Below are positions 28,677 through 41,626 of a DNA stretch of 64,000 nt, piece after piece (the first letter of the stretch is position 1; the number at the start of each line of letters is the position of its first letter). Both the position numbers and the translations under genes were made by a program. Source of the stretch: Floricoccus penangensis (GTDB taxonomy: Bacteria; Bacillota; Bacilli; Lactobacillales; Streptococcaceae); contig NZ_MKIQ01000005.1 of the NCBI RefSeq assembly GCF_001832885.1, forward strand, positions 37,882-101,881, written 5' to 3'. The notes beneath the pieces are model-generated. The model had not been told where the DNA came from and made no database searches. It worked only from the letters and a program-made list of their open reading frames with translations.

Positions 28677-31037
28677 CTATCTAACTTCAAATCCTGCTTC
28701 ATTAAGTTTTTTAACGATTTTATTCATTGCTGAATTTATTTCTTCGTCAGTTAGTGTTTGTTCTGGGTTTTGGAATGTCAAACTGTAAGCTAATGATTTC
28801 TTGTCAGTTGGAACATTTTCACCTGTATAAACATCAAAGATAGAAACATTTTTAAGTAATTTTACTTTGGCAGAGTCAATGATATCAAGGACTTCTTGGT
28901 TTTCTGTATCACGATTAACTAGAAGTGCAAGGTCACGTTTAACTGCTGGGAATTTAGGAATTTCAGTAAATACTACTTGTTCTGGTTTATTTTCTAAGAT
29001 GCCAGTTAGGTCAAGACTTGCTACATATGTTGTAGGAATATCATATGCTTTTGCTACCGCAGGGTGAACCTGACCAACAAAACCAATTTCTTTTCCACTT
29101 ACAATAACGCGAGCTGTACGGCCTGGATGCATATCTTCAAGTTTAGTTTCTTTTTCAAAACGTAAATCCATGTCTTGCAAGAGAGTTTCAACAACACCTT
29201 TAGCTTGGTAAAAGTCTGTATTACCAGTGAAAGCCATAGCAACTTGAGGAAGTTCAGTCGGACGACCATCTTCTTCATTACCGAATTTGATGAATACATT
29301 TCCTACTTCATAGATAGCAAGCTCGCTGTTTCCACGTGCCATATTGTAGTTAACAATGTCAAGCATACCTGGAATAATCGAATTTCTTAAAGTTTGTCTT
29401 TCTTCACTCATCGGCATAGCAAGACTTACAAGCTCAGTAGAAACTTTCGTGAACTGGCTAGCCTTCTCAGGTGTTGTCAAAGCATAGCTGATAACTTCAG
29501 TAAGACCTGCTCCCTCAAGAACTGTGCGCGTGTCACGACGCAATTTTTGCATAGGTGTAAGCTCACCAATCGTGTTACCGGCATTTGGAAGAGTGCTTGG
29601 AAGATTATCATAACCATAAATACGGGCTACTTCTTCAACCAAATCAGCCTCAATAGTAATGTCCCAACGACGAGGTGGGATTGTAACCACAAGATTTTCA
29701 CCATCAACACTTGTTTCAAATCCTAGTTGGTCAAAAATAGCTACCACTTGGTCGATTGTCAAATCAGTTCCCAGTGAAGAATTAATTTTAGTCAAAGTAA
29801 TTGCTACATCAACACTTTGAGGTTTATAGTCATTACTTTCGACAACACCATTTAAAACTTTACCTCCAGCAAGTTCAGCAATCATAGCTGCCGCTGTGTC
29901 TAAAGCAAGAGTTACATCTGCTTCATTGATTCCTTTTTCAAAACGAGCACTTGATTCTGAACGAAGATTGAATTTTTGGCTTGTTTTACGAATTGATGCT
30001 CCATCAAATAGTGCTGCTTCGAGAACAACATTTGTTGATTTTTCAGTGATTTCTGTATCTAGTCCACCCATAACTCCTGCAAGAGCAACAGGTTTATCAG
30101 CAACAGTAATTACCAAATCATCAGAAGTTAAATCTCGTTCAACATCATCTAAAGTTGTAAGCTTTTCACCATCACGTGCATCACGAACAAGTATTTTTCT
30201 TTCTTTAAAAGTATCCAAGTCAAAAGCATGCATTGGTTGTCCAAAATACATAAGAATATAGTTGGTAACATCCACAACATTACTGATTGGACGAACTCCG
30301 ATATTCATTAATAGATTTTGAAGCCATAGAGGACTTGGTCCTACTTTTACATCTTCAATAATACGAGATTTATATGTTTTAGATTTAGCACTGTCAACTT
30401 GAACAGCTATTTCATCACTTGTTTTTTTATCTTCTTCCTTAAGTTCAACACTTGGGAAATTTACTTTTTTATCATAGATAGCTGCTACTTCATGAGCAAC
30501 TCCACGCATAGATAGAGCATCAGCACGGTTAGGAGTGATTGAAAGTTCAAGAACTTCATCATCCATACCAATGTATTTAAATACATCATCACCTACTTTT
30601 GCATCACTTGGCATGATATAGATTCCATCAGCATATTCTTTAGGTACTACTGAATCCGGGAAACCTAATTCTCCAAGAGAACAAATCATACCCAAGCTTT
30701 CATAGCCACGCATCTTACCTTTTTTAATTTTATAATTTCCTGCAATACGAGCTCCTGGAAGGGCAACAATTACTTTGATTCCTTCCTTAACGTTTGGTGC
30801 ACCGCAAACTATTTGACGAGGCTCTGCATCACCAGTATTCACTTGGCAAAGATGTAGATGAGTTTCTGGAATATCCTCACATGATACAACTTCTCCAACT
30901 ACAATACTTTTTAAACCATCTTGACGAGATTCAACTCCCTCAACTTCGATACCGCTAGTTGACATTTTCTCAGCTAGGTCAGCTGCTGGAACATCAATAT
31001 CAACGTATTCTTTTAACCATTTATATGAAACTAACAT
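28677..31037 (-). CDS. pheT: phenylalanyl-tRNA synthetase beta subunit
   Basis: Structural/editing subunit of the alpha2-beta2 PheRS. It has 786 residues. An N-terminal tRNA-binding EMAP-like domain (about 40-150) is followed by B3/B4 editing, the B5 domain with [12 protein letters not shown], the catalytic-like core, and a C-terminal ferredoxin-fold anticodon-binding domain ending EAGFEVR. It is cotranscribed with pheS, 61 bases downstream of it, and under the pheS T-box. Confidence 0.96.
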   Translation of the reverse strand: MLVSYKWLKEYVDIDVPAADLAEKMSTSGIEVEGVESRQDGLKSIVVGEVVSCEDIPETHLHLCQVNTGDAEPRQIVCGAPNVKEGIKVIVALPGARIAGNYKIKKGKMRGYESLGMICSLGELGFPDSVVPKEYADGIYIMPSDAKVGDDVFKYIGMDDEVLELSITPNRADALSMRGVAHEVAAIYDKKVNFPSVELKEEDKKTSDEIAVQVDSAKSKTYKSRIIEDVKVGPSPLWLQNLLMNIGVRPISNVVDVTNYILMYFGQPMHAFDLDTFKERKILVRDARDGEKLTTLDDVERDLTSDDLVITVADKPVALAGVMGGLDTEITEKSTNVVLEAALFDGASIRKTSQKFNLRSESSARFEKGINEADVTLALDTAAAMIAELAGGKVLNGVVESNDYKPQSVDVAITLTKINSSLGTDLTIDQVVAIFDQLGFETSVDGENLVVTIPPRRWDITIEADLVEEVARIYGYDNLPSTLPNAGNTIGELTPMQKLRRDTRTVLEGAGLTEVISYALTTPEKASQFTKVSTELVSLAMPMSEERQTLRNSIIPGMLDIVNYNMARGNSELAIYEVGNVFIKFGNEEDGRPTELPQVAMAFTGNTDFYQAKGVVETLLQDMDLRFEKETKLEDMHPGRTARVIVSGKEIGFVGQVHPAVAKAYDIPTTYVASLDLTGILENKPEQVVFTEIPKFPAVKRDLALLVNRDTENQEVLDIIDSAKVKLLKNVSIFDVYTGENVPTDKKSLAYSLTFQNPEQTLTDEEINSAMNKIVKKLNEAGFEVR

Positions 31038-31098
31038 TTGTTACTTACTCCTTTTGTAATGTCTGTCTATCTAAGTGTAGATATTATTATGTTCACTA

Positions 31099-32136
31099 TT
31101 ATTTGAATTGTTCAGTGAAACGTTGGTCTCCTAGATAGAAACCGCGGATATCATTGATTCCATAACGTAGCATTGCAATTCTTTCTTGTCCAAGACCAAA
31201 GGCAAATGCTGAATATTTATTAGAGTCAATACCACTCATTTCAAGTACACGTGGGTGAACCATACCGGCACCTAGAACTTCAATCCAACCTGTCTGTTTA
31301 CAAACATTACATCCAACACCACCACATTTGAAGCATGATACGTCAACCTCAACAGATGGTTCAGTAAATGGGAAATAACTTGGACGAAGGCGAATTTTTC
31401 TATCTTCTCCAAACATTTTCTTGATAAGAGTTTCAAGAGTACCTTTCAAGTCACCCATTGAAATATTTTCATCAACAACAAGTCCTTCAATTTGATGGAA
31501 TTGGTGTGAGTGAGTCGCATCATCTGTGTCACGACGGTAAACACGTCCAGGACTAATCATTTTAAGAGGTCCTTTAGTAAAATCATGTTTATCCATAGTT
31601 CTTGCTTGAACTGGGCTAGTATGAGTACGTAATAAAATTTCAGGAGTGATATAGAATGTATCTTGCATATCACGCGCCGGATGATCTTTTGGAAGATTCA
31701 TACGTTCGAAGTTATAATAATCAGTTTCTACTTCATATCCATCAACAACTTGATAACCCATTCCTAAGAAAATATCTTCAATTTCTTCGGTTGTCTGAGT
31801 TAAGACATGACGCGTACCACGTTTAATTTCAGTACCTGGTAAGGTTACATCAATTTCTTCCTTCTCAAGAGCCACTTGCATTGCAATTTTTTCCAAGGCT
31901 TCTTTTCTTAATTCTAAAAGCTCAGTCACCTTATCTCGAAATTCATTAGCTAAAGCTCCTACTTTTGGACGTTCTTCAGCAGATAAGTCCTTCATTCCTT
32001 TAAGGATTTCAGTTAGTTCACCTTTTTTACCGAGTATGGCTACTCGAAGGTCATTTAATTCTTTGTCATCTTTAACAGTATCAAGGCTAGCAAGTGTTCT
32101 TGCTCTCAACTCTTCAATCTTTGCTTGTAAATTCAT
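31099..32136 (-). CDS. pheS: phenylalanyl-tRNA synthetase alpha subunit
   Basis: Catalytic subunit of PheRS with 345 residues. An N-terminal coiled coil for tRNA binding (about 1-85) is followed by the class II core: [23 protein letters not shown], the zinc-like [17 protein letters not shown], and the ending [20 protein letters not shown] precedes the ATG. It is regulated by the T-box leader immediately upstream. Confidence 0.97.
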   Translation of the reverse strand: MNLQAKIEELRARTLASLDTVKDDKELNDLRVAILGKKGELTEILKGMKDLSAEERPKVGALANEFRDKVTELLELRKEALEKIAMQVALEKEEIDVTLPGTEIKRGTRHVLTQTTEEIEDIFLGMGYQVVDGYEVETDYYNFERMNLPKDHPARDMQDTFYITPEILLRTHTSPVQARTMDKHDFTKGPLKMISPGRVYRRDTDDATHSHQFHQIEGLVVDENISMGDLKGTLETLIKKMFGEDRKIRLRPSYFPFTEPSVEVDVSCFKCGGVGCNVCKQTGWIEVLGAGMVHPRVLEMSGIDSNKYSAFAFGLGQERIAMLRYGINDIRGFYLGDQRFTEQFK

Positions 32137-32159
32137 GATTCTCCTCTTTATATAAATAA

Positions 32160-32390
32160 AAAAACGGTCTATTCATCCCTTATACAAGGAACGAAAGACC
32201 GTGGTACCATCCTAATTTATGCACTAAAAAGCGCAACTCTTTTTTGATAAGGGAATTCTCCCTGTCTTATAAACTTGGGTGAACTTCATCTAACATCCAA
32301 ACAGTATGCTTACAGTCGGTGACATACATTCCCTGATATTTTTCCACTAGATTACTCTTCCAAAAGACGATTATTAATTTAATGATAACA
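32160..32390 (-). ncRNA. T-box riboswitch (tRNA-Phe) of pheST
   Basis: On the minus strand, the T-box sequence GATGGTACCACGG (about 32212-32200) overlaps the 5' arm of a terminator. Its stem ACGGTCT...AGACCGT is followed by T7 just before pheS. A stem I with GAAGAGTAA lies about 150 bases further upstream. The specifier-like loop GAAGTTCACC contains the phenylalanine codon TTC. Uncharged tRNA-Phe would promote read-through. Confidence 0.9.
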
Positions 32391-32437
32391 AAAAACCTTA
32401 TAGAATTCAAGAACTATTCCTAAATATACTATAAGGT
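32390..32437 (-). terminator. terminator of mapA-pgmB-malR
   Basis: On the minus strand CCTTATAG (32436-32429) pairs with CTATAAGG (32403-32396), followed by T6. A TTGAAT-17-TATCAT pair overlapping it could be the pheS promoter. Confidence 0.6.
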
Positions 32438-32449
32438 GTCAGCTCAAGT

Positions 32450-33427
32450 TTATTTTACACTTTCTCTTTCTTTTAAGTAGAAAGGTACAATTATTTTTTC
32501 GCTGAAAATTTTATTTTTTTCATCAGAATTTATTAACTCTGATAGTTTTTCTACTGCAACTTCTCCAAGACGAGCAACGTTTATATCAAAACTTGTGATA
32601 TAGGGGTGGATAAGGCTTGCAAAAACCGAGTTATTAAAGCTAAGAACACTAATATCTTCAGGTACGTTAAGACCCTGTTTATTGATATTTTGAATTACCA
32701 TCAATGCTAATGGATCGTCCATAACAATTACTGCACTTTCTCCATCAACCTTAAAATTATTTTCATCGAAATGAAGTAGCTTACCTACTAAGCCACGTTT
32801 CACTAACTCTTCATGAAAACCCATATAACGTTCTTCAAAAACAACTCCTTCCTCAGTATCAGTAACGAAGGAAATATGTTTATGCCCTTTATCTGAAAGA
32901 TAAGTAACTGCTTCCTTACCTAGGAGTTTATTATCATTATCTACATAGGTTATTTCATTTTGCATTTCAATGGGAGTTCCTACAAGAACAAAGGGAATAT
33001 TTTCATCAATTAAGTATTGGCGTACTGGATCTGATTGTCCAGCATAAAGGACTATGAAACCATCAACTCTTTTTTCAGAGTACATAAGTCTCACTTGTTT
33101 CTCTAATTCTTCGATACTGTGACCGGTTGCGATTGCTACCGTTATATCATTATTACGAGCCTCTTCATTAATTGAAGATAGAATCTTCATGAAGAATGGT
33201 CGACTTTGTTTATTTTCGATTGGTGGGAATATAACACCAATAGCACCACTTTTTCCACTTGCTAAAATTTTTGCTGCTGCATTTTGAGTATAACCCAAAG
33301 TTTCCATTGCTTTGCGAACTTTTATCTTAGTCTTGTCTGAAATTGATGGACTATCTTTTATAACCCTACTAACAGTTGAAGGATTTACTCCTGCAAATGC
33401 CGCAACATCTTTGATCGTAACTGCCAT
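32450..33427 (-). CDS. malR: LacI-family regulator of maltose genes
   Basis: A 325-residue LacI/GalR regulator: helix-turn-helix TIKDVAAFAGVNPSTVSRVI, hinge NAAAKILASGKSG, then a ligand-binding core. It is third in mapA-pgmB-malR, 39 bases after pgmB. It is the natural candidate to bind the GCAAxCGxTTGC operators at mapA, the dexB-like gene and neopullulanase. Whether it represses or activates cannot be read from the sequence. An operator inside the promoter spacer favours repression. Confidence 0.82.
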   Translation of the reverse strand: MAVTIKDVAAFAGVNPSTVSRVIKDSPSISDKTKIKVRKAMETLGYTQNAAAKILASGKSGAIGVIFPPIENKQSRPFFMKILSSINEEARNNDITVAIATGHSIEELEKQVRLMYSEKRVDGFIVLYAGQSDPVRQYLIDENIPFVLVGTPIEMQNEITYVDNDNKLLGKEAVTYLSDKGHKHISFVTDTEEGVVFEERYMGFHEELVKRGLVGKLLHFDENNFKVDGESAVIVMDDPLALMVIQNINKQGLNVPEDISVLSFNNSVFASLIHPYITSFDINVARLGEVAVEKLSELINSDEKNKIFSEKIIVPFYLKERESVK

Positions 33428-33466
33428 ACATTTTACCTAAAAGAGCGAATAATCGCTCACTTCCAC

Positions 33467-34129
33467 TTATTTGTTATTCCAAGTATCTTTCAAGAAATCT
33501 AATGTTAATTTACTTGTATCAGGAACAATACTAATATCAAATCCTAAATTTTCTGGACTACCCACTCCGATAGGATAGGCTCCAGAAGATTTAATAGCCT
33601 CAATTCCTGCCTGCGCATCTTCAATACCAATTGCATCTTCAATAGCTACATCAACACCATCAGCCGCTGCTAAAAAGATATCAGGAGCTGGTTTAGATTG
33701 AGCAACTTTTGCAGGGTCAGCAATTGCATCAAAATAGTCAAGAAGATCCATTTTTTCCAGTAAAAATGGACCATTTTTACTAGCAGATGCCAAAGCAATT
33801 TTAAAATCGTTATTTTTTAAATCTTTTAAAAGTTCTAAAATTCCTGGATATACGTCTTTTGGACTAACTTTGTCAATCATTTTAACATAATTATCGTTTT
33901 TTTGTCTAGCTAGATTTGCAAATTCTTCTGCTGTAAAGTCGTTCTCACGTCCATCTTTTTCAAGAATTCTTGTCAATGAATCCTCTCTTGACACACCTTT
34001 TAATTGTTCGTTAAATTCACGATCAATTTCAATTCCCAATTGATCTGCTAATTCTTTCCACGCTAAGTAATGGTACTCGGCTGTATCTGTGATTACTCCA
34101 TCTAAATCAAATAAAACTGCTTTAAACAT
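33467..34129 (-). CDS. pgmB: beta-phosphoglucomutase
   Basis: Converts beta-glucose-1-phosphate from maltose phosphorylase to glucose-6-phosphate. It is a 220-residue HAD protein closely patterned on the lactococcal enzyme. The nucleophile Asp8 and acid/base Asp10 are in [10 protein letters not shown]. The cap contains [23 protein letters not shown] provides motif 2, and [13 protein letters not shown] provides motif 4. It lies downstream of mapA, which makes its substrate. Confidence 0.95.
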   Translation of the reverse strand: MFKAVLFDLDGVITDTAEYHYLAWKELADQLGIEIDREFNEQLKGVSREDSLTRILEKDGRENDFTAEEFANLARQKNDNYVKMIDKVSPKDVYPGILELLKDLKNNDFKIALASASKNGPFLLEKMDLLDYFDAIADPAKVAQSKPAPDIFLAAADGVDVAIEDAIGIEDAQAGIEAIKSSGAYPIGVGSPENLGFDISIVPDTSKLTLDFLKDTWNNK

Positions 34130-34247
34130 CTTATCTCCTTAATCTTCATTATTTCTTATTCTTTAAATATTATTTTTAAAAAAGGTGAACAAATCTAATC
34201 AGAGCATTTATAAAATATCTCTTACAAATAATTGTCCACCAATATTT

Positions 34248-36509
34248 CTATTTTAATTTAGTTGTGTATTCATCAACCAAATTTACTTTTTCGCCATATA
34301 CTTCAAGATCAATTGGATCACCTTCAAGAAGTGATAGACTTACATTTTCAGCTACATCAACTTTAATTAAGCGTCCACGGTAAGTGATATGGAAAGCATA
34401 ACCTGACCAGTCGTTTGGTAAGAATGGTGCAAATGAAAGTTTTCCATCCCAAGTCTTCATTTGAGCAAATCCTTGAACAATTGCTAGCCAAGAACCTGTC
34501 ATTGAAGTAATATGTAGGCCATCTTCAGTATCATTATTGTAGTTATCAAGGTCGAGACGAGCAGTTCTTTGGTACATTTCAACCGCTTTTTCATCCATTC
34601 CTAATTCAGCGGCAAGAATTGAGTGAATTGAAGGACTTAGCGAACTTTCATGAACAGTCATTGGTTCATAGAAATCAAAGTTCTTTTGTTTTTGATCAAT
34701 TGAATATTGATTACCAAAGAAGTAAATTCCTTGAAGAACATCAGCTTGCTTGATGAATGGACTACGAAGAATCTTATCCCATGACCAGTTTTGGTTAAGT
34801 GGAAGATCAGATTTATCAAGTGCTGAAACTGGACGAATATCTTTATCTAAGAATCCATCATGTTGAACAAATACATCAAGCTCCGCATCATATGGGTAGT
34901 ACATATTTTCTACAATATCAGACCATTTAGCAAGTTCTTCTTGGCTCACTTCAAGATCTGGTCGTGGGTATTTAGCTAGGCTTTCTGCCGTGTACTCAAG
35001 AACCCAGGCAGCTAATTTATTTGTATACCAGTTATTATTGATATTATTTTCATATTCATTTGGTCCAGTTACACCATGAATCATGTATTTCTCATTGCGT
35101 TTAGAATAATGAACACGATCAGCCCAGAATCGAGCAATTTCTACTAAAACTTCAAGTCCTTCATGAGCAAGATAATCTTCATTACCTGTATAGTTAGTAT
35201 AATTATAAATTGCATAGGCCATTGATCCATTTCTATGGATTTCTTCAAAAGTGATTTCCCACTCATTGTGGCATTCAATACCATTGAAGGTTACCATTGG
35301 ATAAAGAGCACCTTTAAGTCCTTGTTGGCGTGCATTATGTTTAGCTTCCTCAAGTTGACGACGACGGTATTTAAGAAGATTTAAACTAACACTCTCATCA
35401 GTTAATGCTAAGTAAAGTGGAATTGCATATGCTTCTGTATCCCAATATGTAGCACCTCCATATTTTTCTCCAGTAAATCCTTTAGGTCCAATATTTAGAC
35501 GGTCATCTTCACCGTAATATGTTGAGAAAAGTTGGAATAAGTTAAAACGAATACCTTGTTGAGCTTCATCATTACCAGAAATTACAACATCTGCAAGATC
35601 CCAACGTTTTGCCCATTCAGTTACTTGCCCTTTATATAAATCAGCGTAATTTTTTGTTGCAATACTCTTAGCTATCTCTTTATTTGCAGCATGATTTTCA
35701 TCAAGTGTTGCATAGTCACGGCTAGTTGTAACAATTACACGTTTTTCAAAATATTTAGTTTGATCAGGTACTATGACTGTTTCAAAAATGTCAGTAACAG
35801 AAGTTTCATCTTTAGAATGACCTGATTTTTCAAAATCTCCAACATGATGTTGGCTTGCTAGAACTGTAAACTGTTCAACATCAAATGGGTTTTCTTTTGT
35901 TTCAGTCGCTACCCAAGAAACTTCTTCTGTATTTTCAGTTCCTAGAATATTCCAGAAATTTTCTTCATAGTTAGAATCTTCATTATGAACATCAGCATCA
36001 ATAATACTTTCAATTTTAACATCATGATCTTTGCCATCTACATTTTCAAATGAAAAAGCATAGCTTGCAAATTCTTTTACTTCAAGTGAAAGGAAACGTT
36101 CTGCTGATACCTTAACTCCACTAGTTGTATATCCGTAAGATAAAATACCTTTTTGCATATCGAGATCAAGTGTAAAATCTGTAATTTCAGCTGTATATAA
36201 GTCTACTTCTTTTCCATCAATATAAAGTTTAATTTTACCGAAATTTAAAGCATTAATTGCTTTACCAAAGTATTCAGGATAACCATTTTTCCACCAACCA
36301 ACGCGAGTTTTGTCAGGGAACCAAACGCCTGCAATGTAAGTACCTTGATGCATATCACCAGAATATGTTTCTGCAAAGTTTCCACGCATACCCATGTAAC
36401 CATTACCGATAGAAGTTAGACTCTCTTGTAATCTACGATCTTCTTTTTCAATTTTTTTAGAAGTCAGATGCCATGGGCTCACTTCCATAATGCGTTTAAT
36501 TTTCTTCAT
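34248..36509 (-). CDS. mapA: maltose phosphorylase (GH65)
   Basis: Phosphorolysis of maltose to beta-glucose-1-phosphate and glucose, saving one ATP. It has 753 residues of the GH65 family: the N-terminal sandwich with [15 protein letters not shown], an (alpha/alpha)6 barrel, and the acid Glu in [12 protein letters not shown] near residue 475. AGGAG is five bases before the ATG. Trehalose and kojibiose phosphorylases share the fold. Maltose is chosen because of the maltose-type neighbours and the PgmB partner. The promoter carries both a MalR-like operator and a consensus cre. Confidence 0.92.
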   Translation of the reverse strand: MKKIKRIMEVSPWHLTSKKIEKEDRRLQESLTSIGNGYMGMRGNFAETYSGDMHQGTYIAGVWFPDKTRVGWWKNGYPEYFGKAINALNFGKIKLYIDGKEVDLYTAEITDFTLDLDMQKGILSYGYTTSGVKVSAERFLSLEVKEFASYAFSFENVDGKDHDVKIESIIDADVHNEDSNYEENFWNILGTENTEEVSWVATETKENPFDVEQFTVLASQHHVGDFEKSGHSKDETSVTDIFETVIVPDQTKYFEKRVIVTTSRDYATLDENHAANKEIAKSIATKNYADLYKGQVTEWAKRWDLADVVISGNDEAQQGIRFNLFQLFSTYYGEDDRLNIGPKGFTGEKYGGATYWDTEAYAIPLYLALTDESVSLNLLKYRRRQLEEAKHNARQQGLKGALYPMVTFNGIECHNEWEITFEEIHRNGSMAYAIYNYTNYTGNEDYLAHEGLEVLVEIARFWADRVHYSKRNEKYMIHGVTGPNEYENNINNNWYTNKLAAWVLEYTAESLAKYPRPDLEVSQEELAKWSDIVENMYYPYDAELDVFVQHDGFLDKDIRPVSALDKSDLPLNQNWSWDKILRSPFIKQADVLQGIYFFGNQYSIDQKQKNFDFYEPMTVHESSLSPSIHSILAAELGMDEKAVEMYQRTARLDLDNYNNDTEDGLHITSMTGSWLAIVQGFAQMKTWDGKLSFAPFLPNDWSGYAFHITYRGRLIKVDVAENVSLSLLEGDPIDLEVYGEKVNLVDEYTTKLK

Positions 36510-36529
36510 GATTTCTCCTATACTCTTAT

Positions 36530-36578
36530 TGTTATCGTTTTCAAATACATTCTACCACGCAATCGTTTGCATTGTCAA
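36530..36578 (-). promoter_or_regulatory. mapA promoter with operator in spacer and cre site
   Basis: On the minus strand, -35 TTGACA (36578-36573), 18-base spacer holding GCAAACGATTGC, and extended -10 TGGTAGAAT (-10 at 36554-36549). TGAAAACGATAACA (36543-36530), a perfect match to TGWNANCGNTNWCA, lies just downstream of the start region. Confidence 0.85.
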
Positions 36579-36623
36579 GTGCGTTTGAAAACAATTTTAG
36601 TATCTTTATGAAATAAAATGTTT

Positions 36624-36660
36624 ATAAAAAAACAAAGCATTCGAATCATATGCTTTGTTA
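36624..36660 (-). terminator. terminator of the dexB-maa-agl unit
   Basis: On the minus strand AACAAAGCAT/ATGCTTTGTT followed by T7, separating the unit from mapA. Confidence 0.85.
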
Positions 36661-36676
36661 TAGCTTTCAATAAATT

Positions 36677-38303
36677 CTAGTTTTCATTTATATAAACGCG
36701 ATATTCCCACGGATCTAAAATCATTTTCTCAGTAAGTTTTCTTTGTTTTTTTTGTCCAAGATCTAATTCCTTACATTCTTTAAAGTTTTTTTCCAATGCA
36801 AGCTCTTGCTTTTCAGGAGATAAATTCGCAATCACTAGTAATTTATCATCTCCTAGTTTACGACGATAAACAATTGTATTCTCGTCTTTTTCATTTAAGA
36901 ACTTAACATCTCCGTTTATAATTACTTCATTGTTATGACGTAAATCTATCAATTTTTTATAGAGATTTGTAAGGGATGCTGGATCAGCCAGCATTGCTTC
37001 CGTATTACGTTCAAGGTAGCTTGGATTAACAGCAAGCCATGGTTTTCCTTCAGTAAAGCCTGCCTCTTTTTCATCATTCCACTGCATAGGGGTTCTTGAA
37101 TTATCACGACTTGTTAAACCGGCTTTTTTAATAGCTTCTTCAGGAGTATCTCCTGCTTCAATTAACTTATTGTAAAAATGATGTGTATCTGGTACGTCAA
37201 TCTGATTTATATCTGTAAATGGAAAATTCCCAATACCAATTTCTTGTCCTTGATAAATGAAAGGAGTTCCTCTTAAAAGCATGTACTGAACTGCTAAAGC
37301 TTTTGCTGAATCAATTGTTCCATCACCAAAAGTATCAATTGACCTTGGATTATCATGATTTTCAATGTAAAGAGCATTCCAACCACTTTCAAGCATATCT
37401 GTCTGCCAACGGATAATCGTATCCTTGTAGCCTTTAATATCAATTTTATTATTTGGATCATCTGGTATTTTACAGTTATGTTCCAATTCAAAAATCATGT
37501 TTATATATCCATTTTCATTAGTCCAATCCGGACCTTGATAGCTCTGAACTCCACTGGCCTCTCCTACTGTAAGAGCTCCATATTCATCAAAAATTGTCTT
37601 GATATCAGACATATATTCCTCAATACCAGACACATTCATAAATGGTTCCCATGGATCATTTCCATTCGGACTTTTAATTTCAAAATCCCAATTTTCTTTT
37701 TGAATATGGCTAATAGCATCTAATCTAAATCCATCAATTCCTAAATCAAGCCACCAACGAATCATCTTGTAGATATCTTCACGCATTTTAGGATTTTTCC
37801 AGTTTAAGTCTGGCTGTTCTTTAGCAAAGCAATGGAAGTAAGCTTGCTCAAGATTTTCATCATAAGTCCACGCACTACCTCCAAAAAATGATTGCCAATT
37901 ATTAGGCATTTTTTCAGAAGATGCATCTACCCAGTGATAATAATCATGATACAGATTATCTTTTGATTTTTTACTCTCAATAAACCAAGGATGTTTATCA
38001 GACGTATGGTTAACAACTAGATCCATAATTAATTTAATATTGTACTCATGAGCCTTTTCGATTAATTTTTTCAAATCATCAAGACTACCAAACATCTCAT
38101 CAATAGCATAAAAGTCTGAAATATCATATCCCCCATCAACTTGCGGACTCTGATAAACAGGGTTTAACCAAATAAAATCAATCCCCAAATCATTTAGATA
38201 CGGAAGCTTTTCTATAATACCATTAATATCTCCAACTCCATTACCATCGGTATCCTTAAATGATTTAGGATAAATTTGATATCCTACTAATGATTTAAAC
38301 TTT

Positions 38304-38320
<17 letters not shown>
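36677..38320 (-). CDS. alpha-glucosidase, GH13 (alpha-1,4-type)
   Basis: Cytoplasmic exo-glucosidase. The start is the ATG at 38320, behind GAGGAGAGAAGG; an upstream frame extension lies inside maa. Of 547 residues, the opening is VGYQIYPKSFKDTDGNGVGDINGI. The nucleophile is in GFRLDAISHI, the acid in VGEASG, and NHDNPR completes the site. Alanine follows the nucleophile Asp. In GH13 oligosaccharide glucosidases valine there goes with alpha-1,6 preference, and smaller residues with alpha-1,4. It therefore probably cuts maltose and maltodextrins. Its start overlaps the maa stop by 17 bases. Confidence 0.88.
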
Positions 38321-40525
<2,205 letters not shown>

Positions 40526-40561
40526 TTACAATATCTATATTTTTATTTCATTTCATCACAC

Positions 40562-40603
40562 TGTAATCGTATTCATTTTATCACGCAATCGTTTGCAATT
40601 CAA
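40562..40603 (-). promoter_or_regulatory. dexB operon promoter with operator in spacer and cre-like site
   Basis: On the minus strand, -35 TTGAAT (40603-40598), 17-base spacer containing GCAAACGATTGC, and extended -10 TGATAAAAT (-10 at 40580-40575). TGAATACGATTACA (40575-40562), one mismatch from the cre consensus, covers the start of transcription. Confidence 0.82.
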
Positions 40604-40663
40604 CACTATATTAATTAATTTATTTTGAAATTTTCAGAATTATATTGTATTAAATTATAATAA

Positions 40664-40691
40664 TTGAATATTAATATAATTTGCATACTAT
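40664..40691 (+). promoter_or_regulatory. possible promoter of the secreted-protein pair
   Basis: TTGAAT (40664-40669), 16-base spacer, TACTAT (40686-40691), about 50 bases before the first start codon. The surroundings are very AT-rich, which weakens the call. Confidence 0.4.
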
Positions 40692-40743
40692 TGTTTACGT
40701 CATCACTACACTTGTACGTTTTCATTTAGAAAGAGGATTGTGT

Positions 40744-41070
40744 ATGAAAAAAATGTCTCTTGTTTTATTAGCAGTCTTATTTTCAGTATTCTCGTATACT
40801 TCAACTGCAAATGCTGACCAAGTAACTCACAAAATGAATTTAAGTACTCCCCTCGCCATGGCGCCATCATCAATCTATTTTGATAATGTATCTAATAGAG
40901 GATCGAACGGTCCTGAATTCATTTTTTATCAAGTTAATTGGTATGGCACAAGTTATAGAGGATATCTAGCGAAGAGTATAAGACACAAAGTTAATGGAGT
41001 GGCTGGTAATAATACTGTATATGCTGGGTATGTTTATCGTATTGATTTACTATTACCGTTGCCTTATTAA
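40744..41070 (+). CDS. small secreted protein, unknown family
   Basis: A 108-residue protein. The start is the ATG at 40744, with AGAGGA about six bases upstream; the longer frame from 40681 has no such site. Residues 1-24 are a signal peptide (KK, hydrophobic core, STANA), leaving a mature chain of about 84 residues without cysteine. The mature part is rich in Tyr, Asn and Gly and has TSYRGYL and NTVYAGYVYR. The same YRG-L and VY-GYVY phrases occur in the disrupted gene downstream, so the two are paralogues. It may be a bacteriocin-like or surface peptide. I do not recognise the family and assign no function. Confidence 0.7.
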   Translation: MKKMSLVLLAVLFSVFSYTSTANADQVTHKMNLSTPLAMAPSSIYFDNVSNRGSNGPEFIFYQVNWYGTSYRGYLAKSIRHKVNGVAGNNTVYAGYVYRIDLLLPLPY

Positions 41071-41102
41071 AATTTATTATTAATTTGAAAGGAATCTACT
41101 TT

Positions 41103-41440
41103 ATGAAAAAAATATAATTTTATTATTAATTTCTATTTCTTCTTCTATTTCAGTTCCATTTGTAAACGCAAATGAAGCTAGTCCCACAAACAATATTGAA
41201 AATCAAAAATCATATAATATAATTTCTCCGCTTGCATCTTCAAAGTATATAAACTACACAGTATACTTTTCTCCAACTACATATGCCCCACCTCAAAATT
41301 ACTTCTATAACGATGGGACTTATAGGGGAACCTTAAGGATGACACAGCGGAAAGATATGCGTGAACATCCTAACGTTAAAGCACAAATGGTAGTTTATTC
41401 AGGATATGTATATATAAGAAGCGTTCCCGTAAATTATTAA
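41103..41440 (+). pseudogene. frameshifted paralogue of the small secreted protein
   Basis: Good AAAGGA and an ATG at 41103 are followed by a run of seven A, and this frame stops at once (fifth codon TAA). In the next frame, a full signal peptide (IILLLISISSSISVPFVNA) and a mature part of about 85 residues continue without a stop to 41440. One extra A would restore the frame. The mature part contains GTYRGTLR and VVYSGYVY, matching the gene 33 bases upstream. Either a recent frameshift, a homopolymer sequencing error, or a switchable A tract. Confidence 0.7.
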
Positions 41441-41507
41441 AAATCACTAAATACTCTTGATCAATCTATGGGTTCATAAAATATATACTCAGTAAATTAT
41501 ACTTTAG

Positions 41508-41536
41508 ATAGTACGGTAATTCGTGCTATTTTTTTG
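41508..41536 (+). terminator. terminator after the secreted-protein pair
   Basis: ATAGTACG/CGTGCTAT (one wobble pair) with loop GTAATT followed by a T run. Confidence 0.7.
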
Positions 41537-41626
41537 TTTACAATTTTGGTTCTTTGTCAAATTGTGTGGAGACTATTCCAACTACATTAATTTTTAAGAG
41601 TAAGAACTTAAATTCCCTTGCTCTTT

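Noticed and set aside
29896..30261. Plus-strand frame of 121 codons opposite pheT
   Set aside because: Lies entirely on the complement of a conserved synthetase gene, with no start signals.
40681..40743. 21-residue N-terminal extension of the small secreted protein
   Set aside because: The extended start lacks a ribosome binding site and would bury the signal peptide. AGAGGA before 40744 marks the real start.
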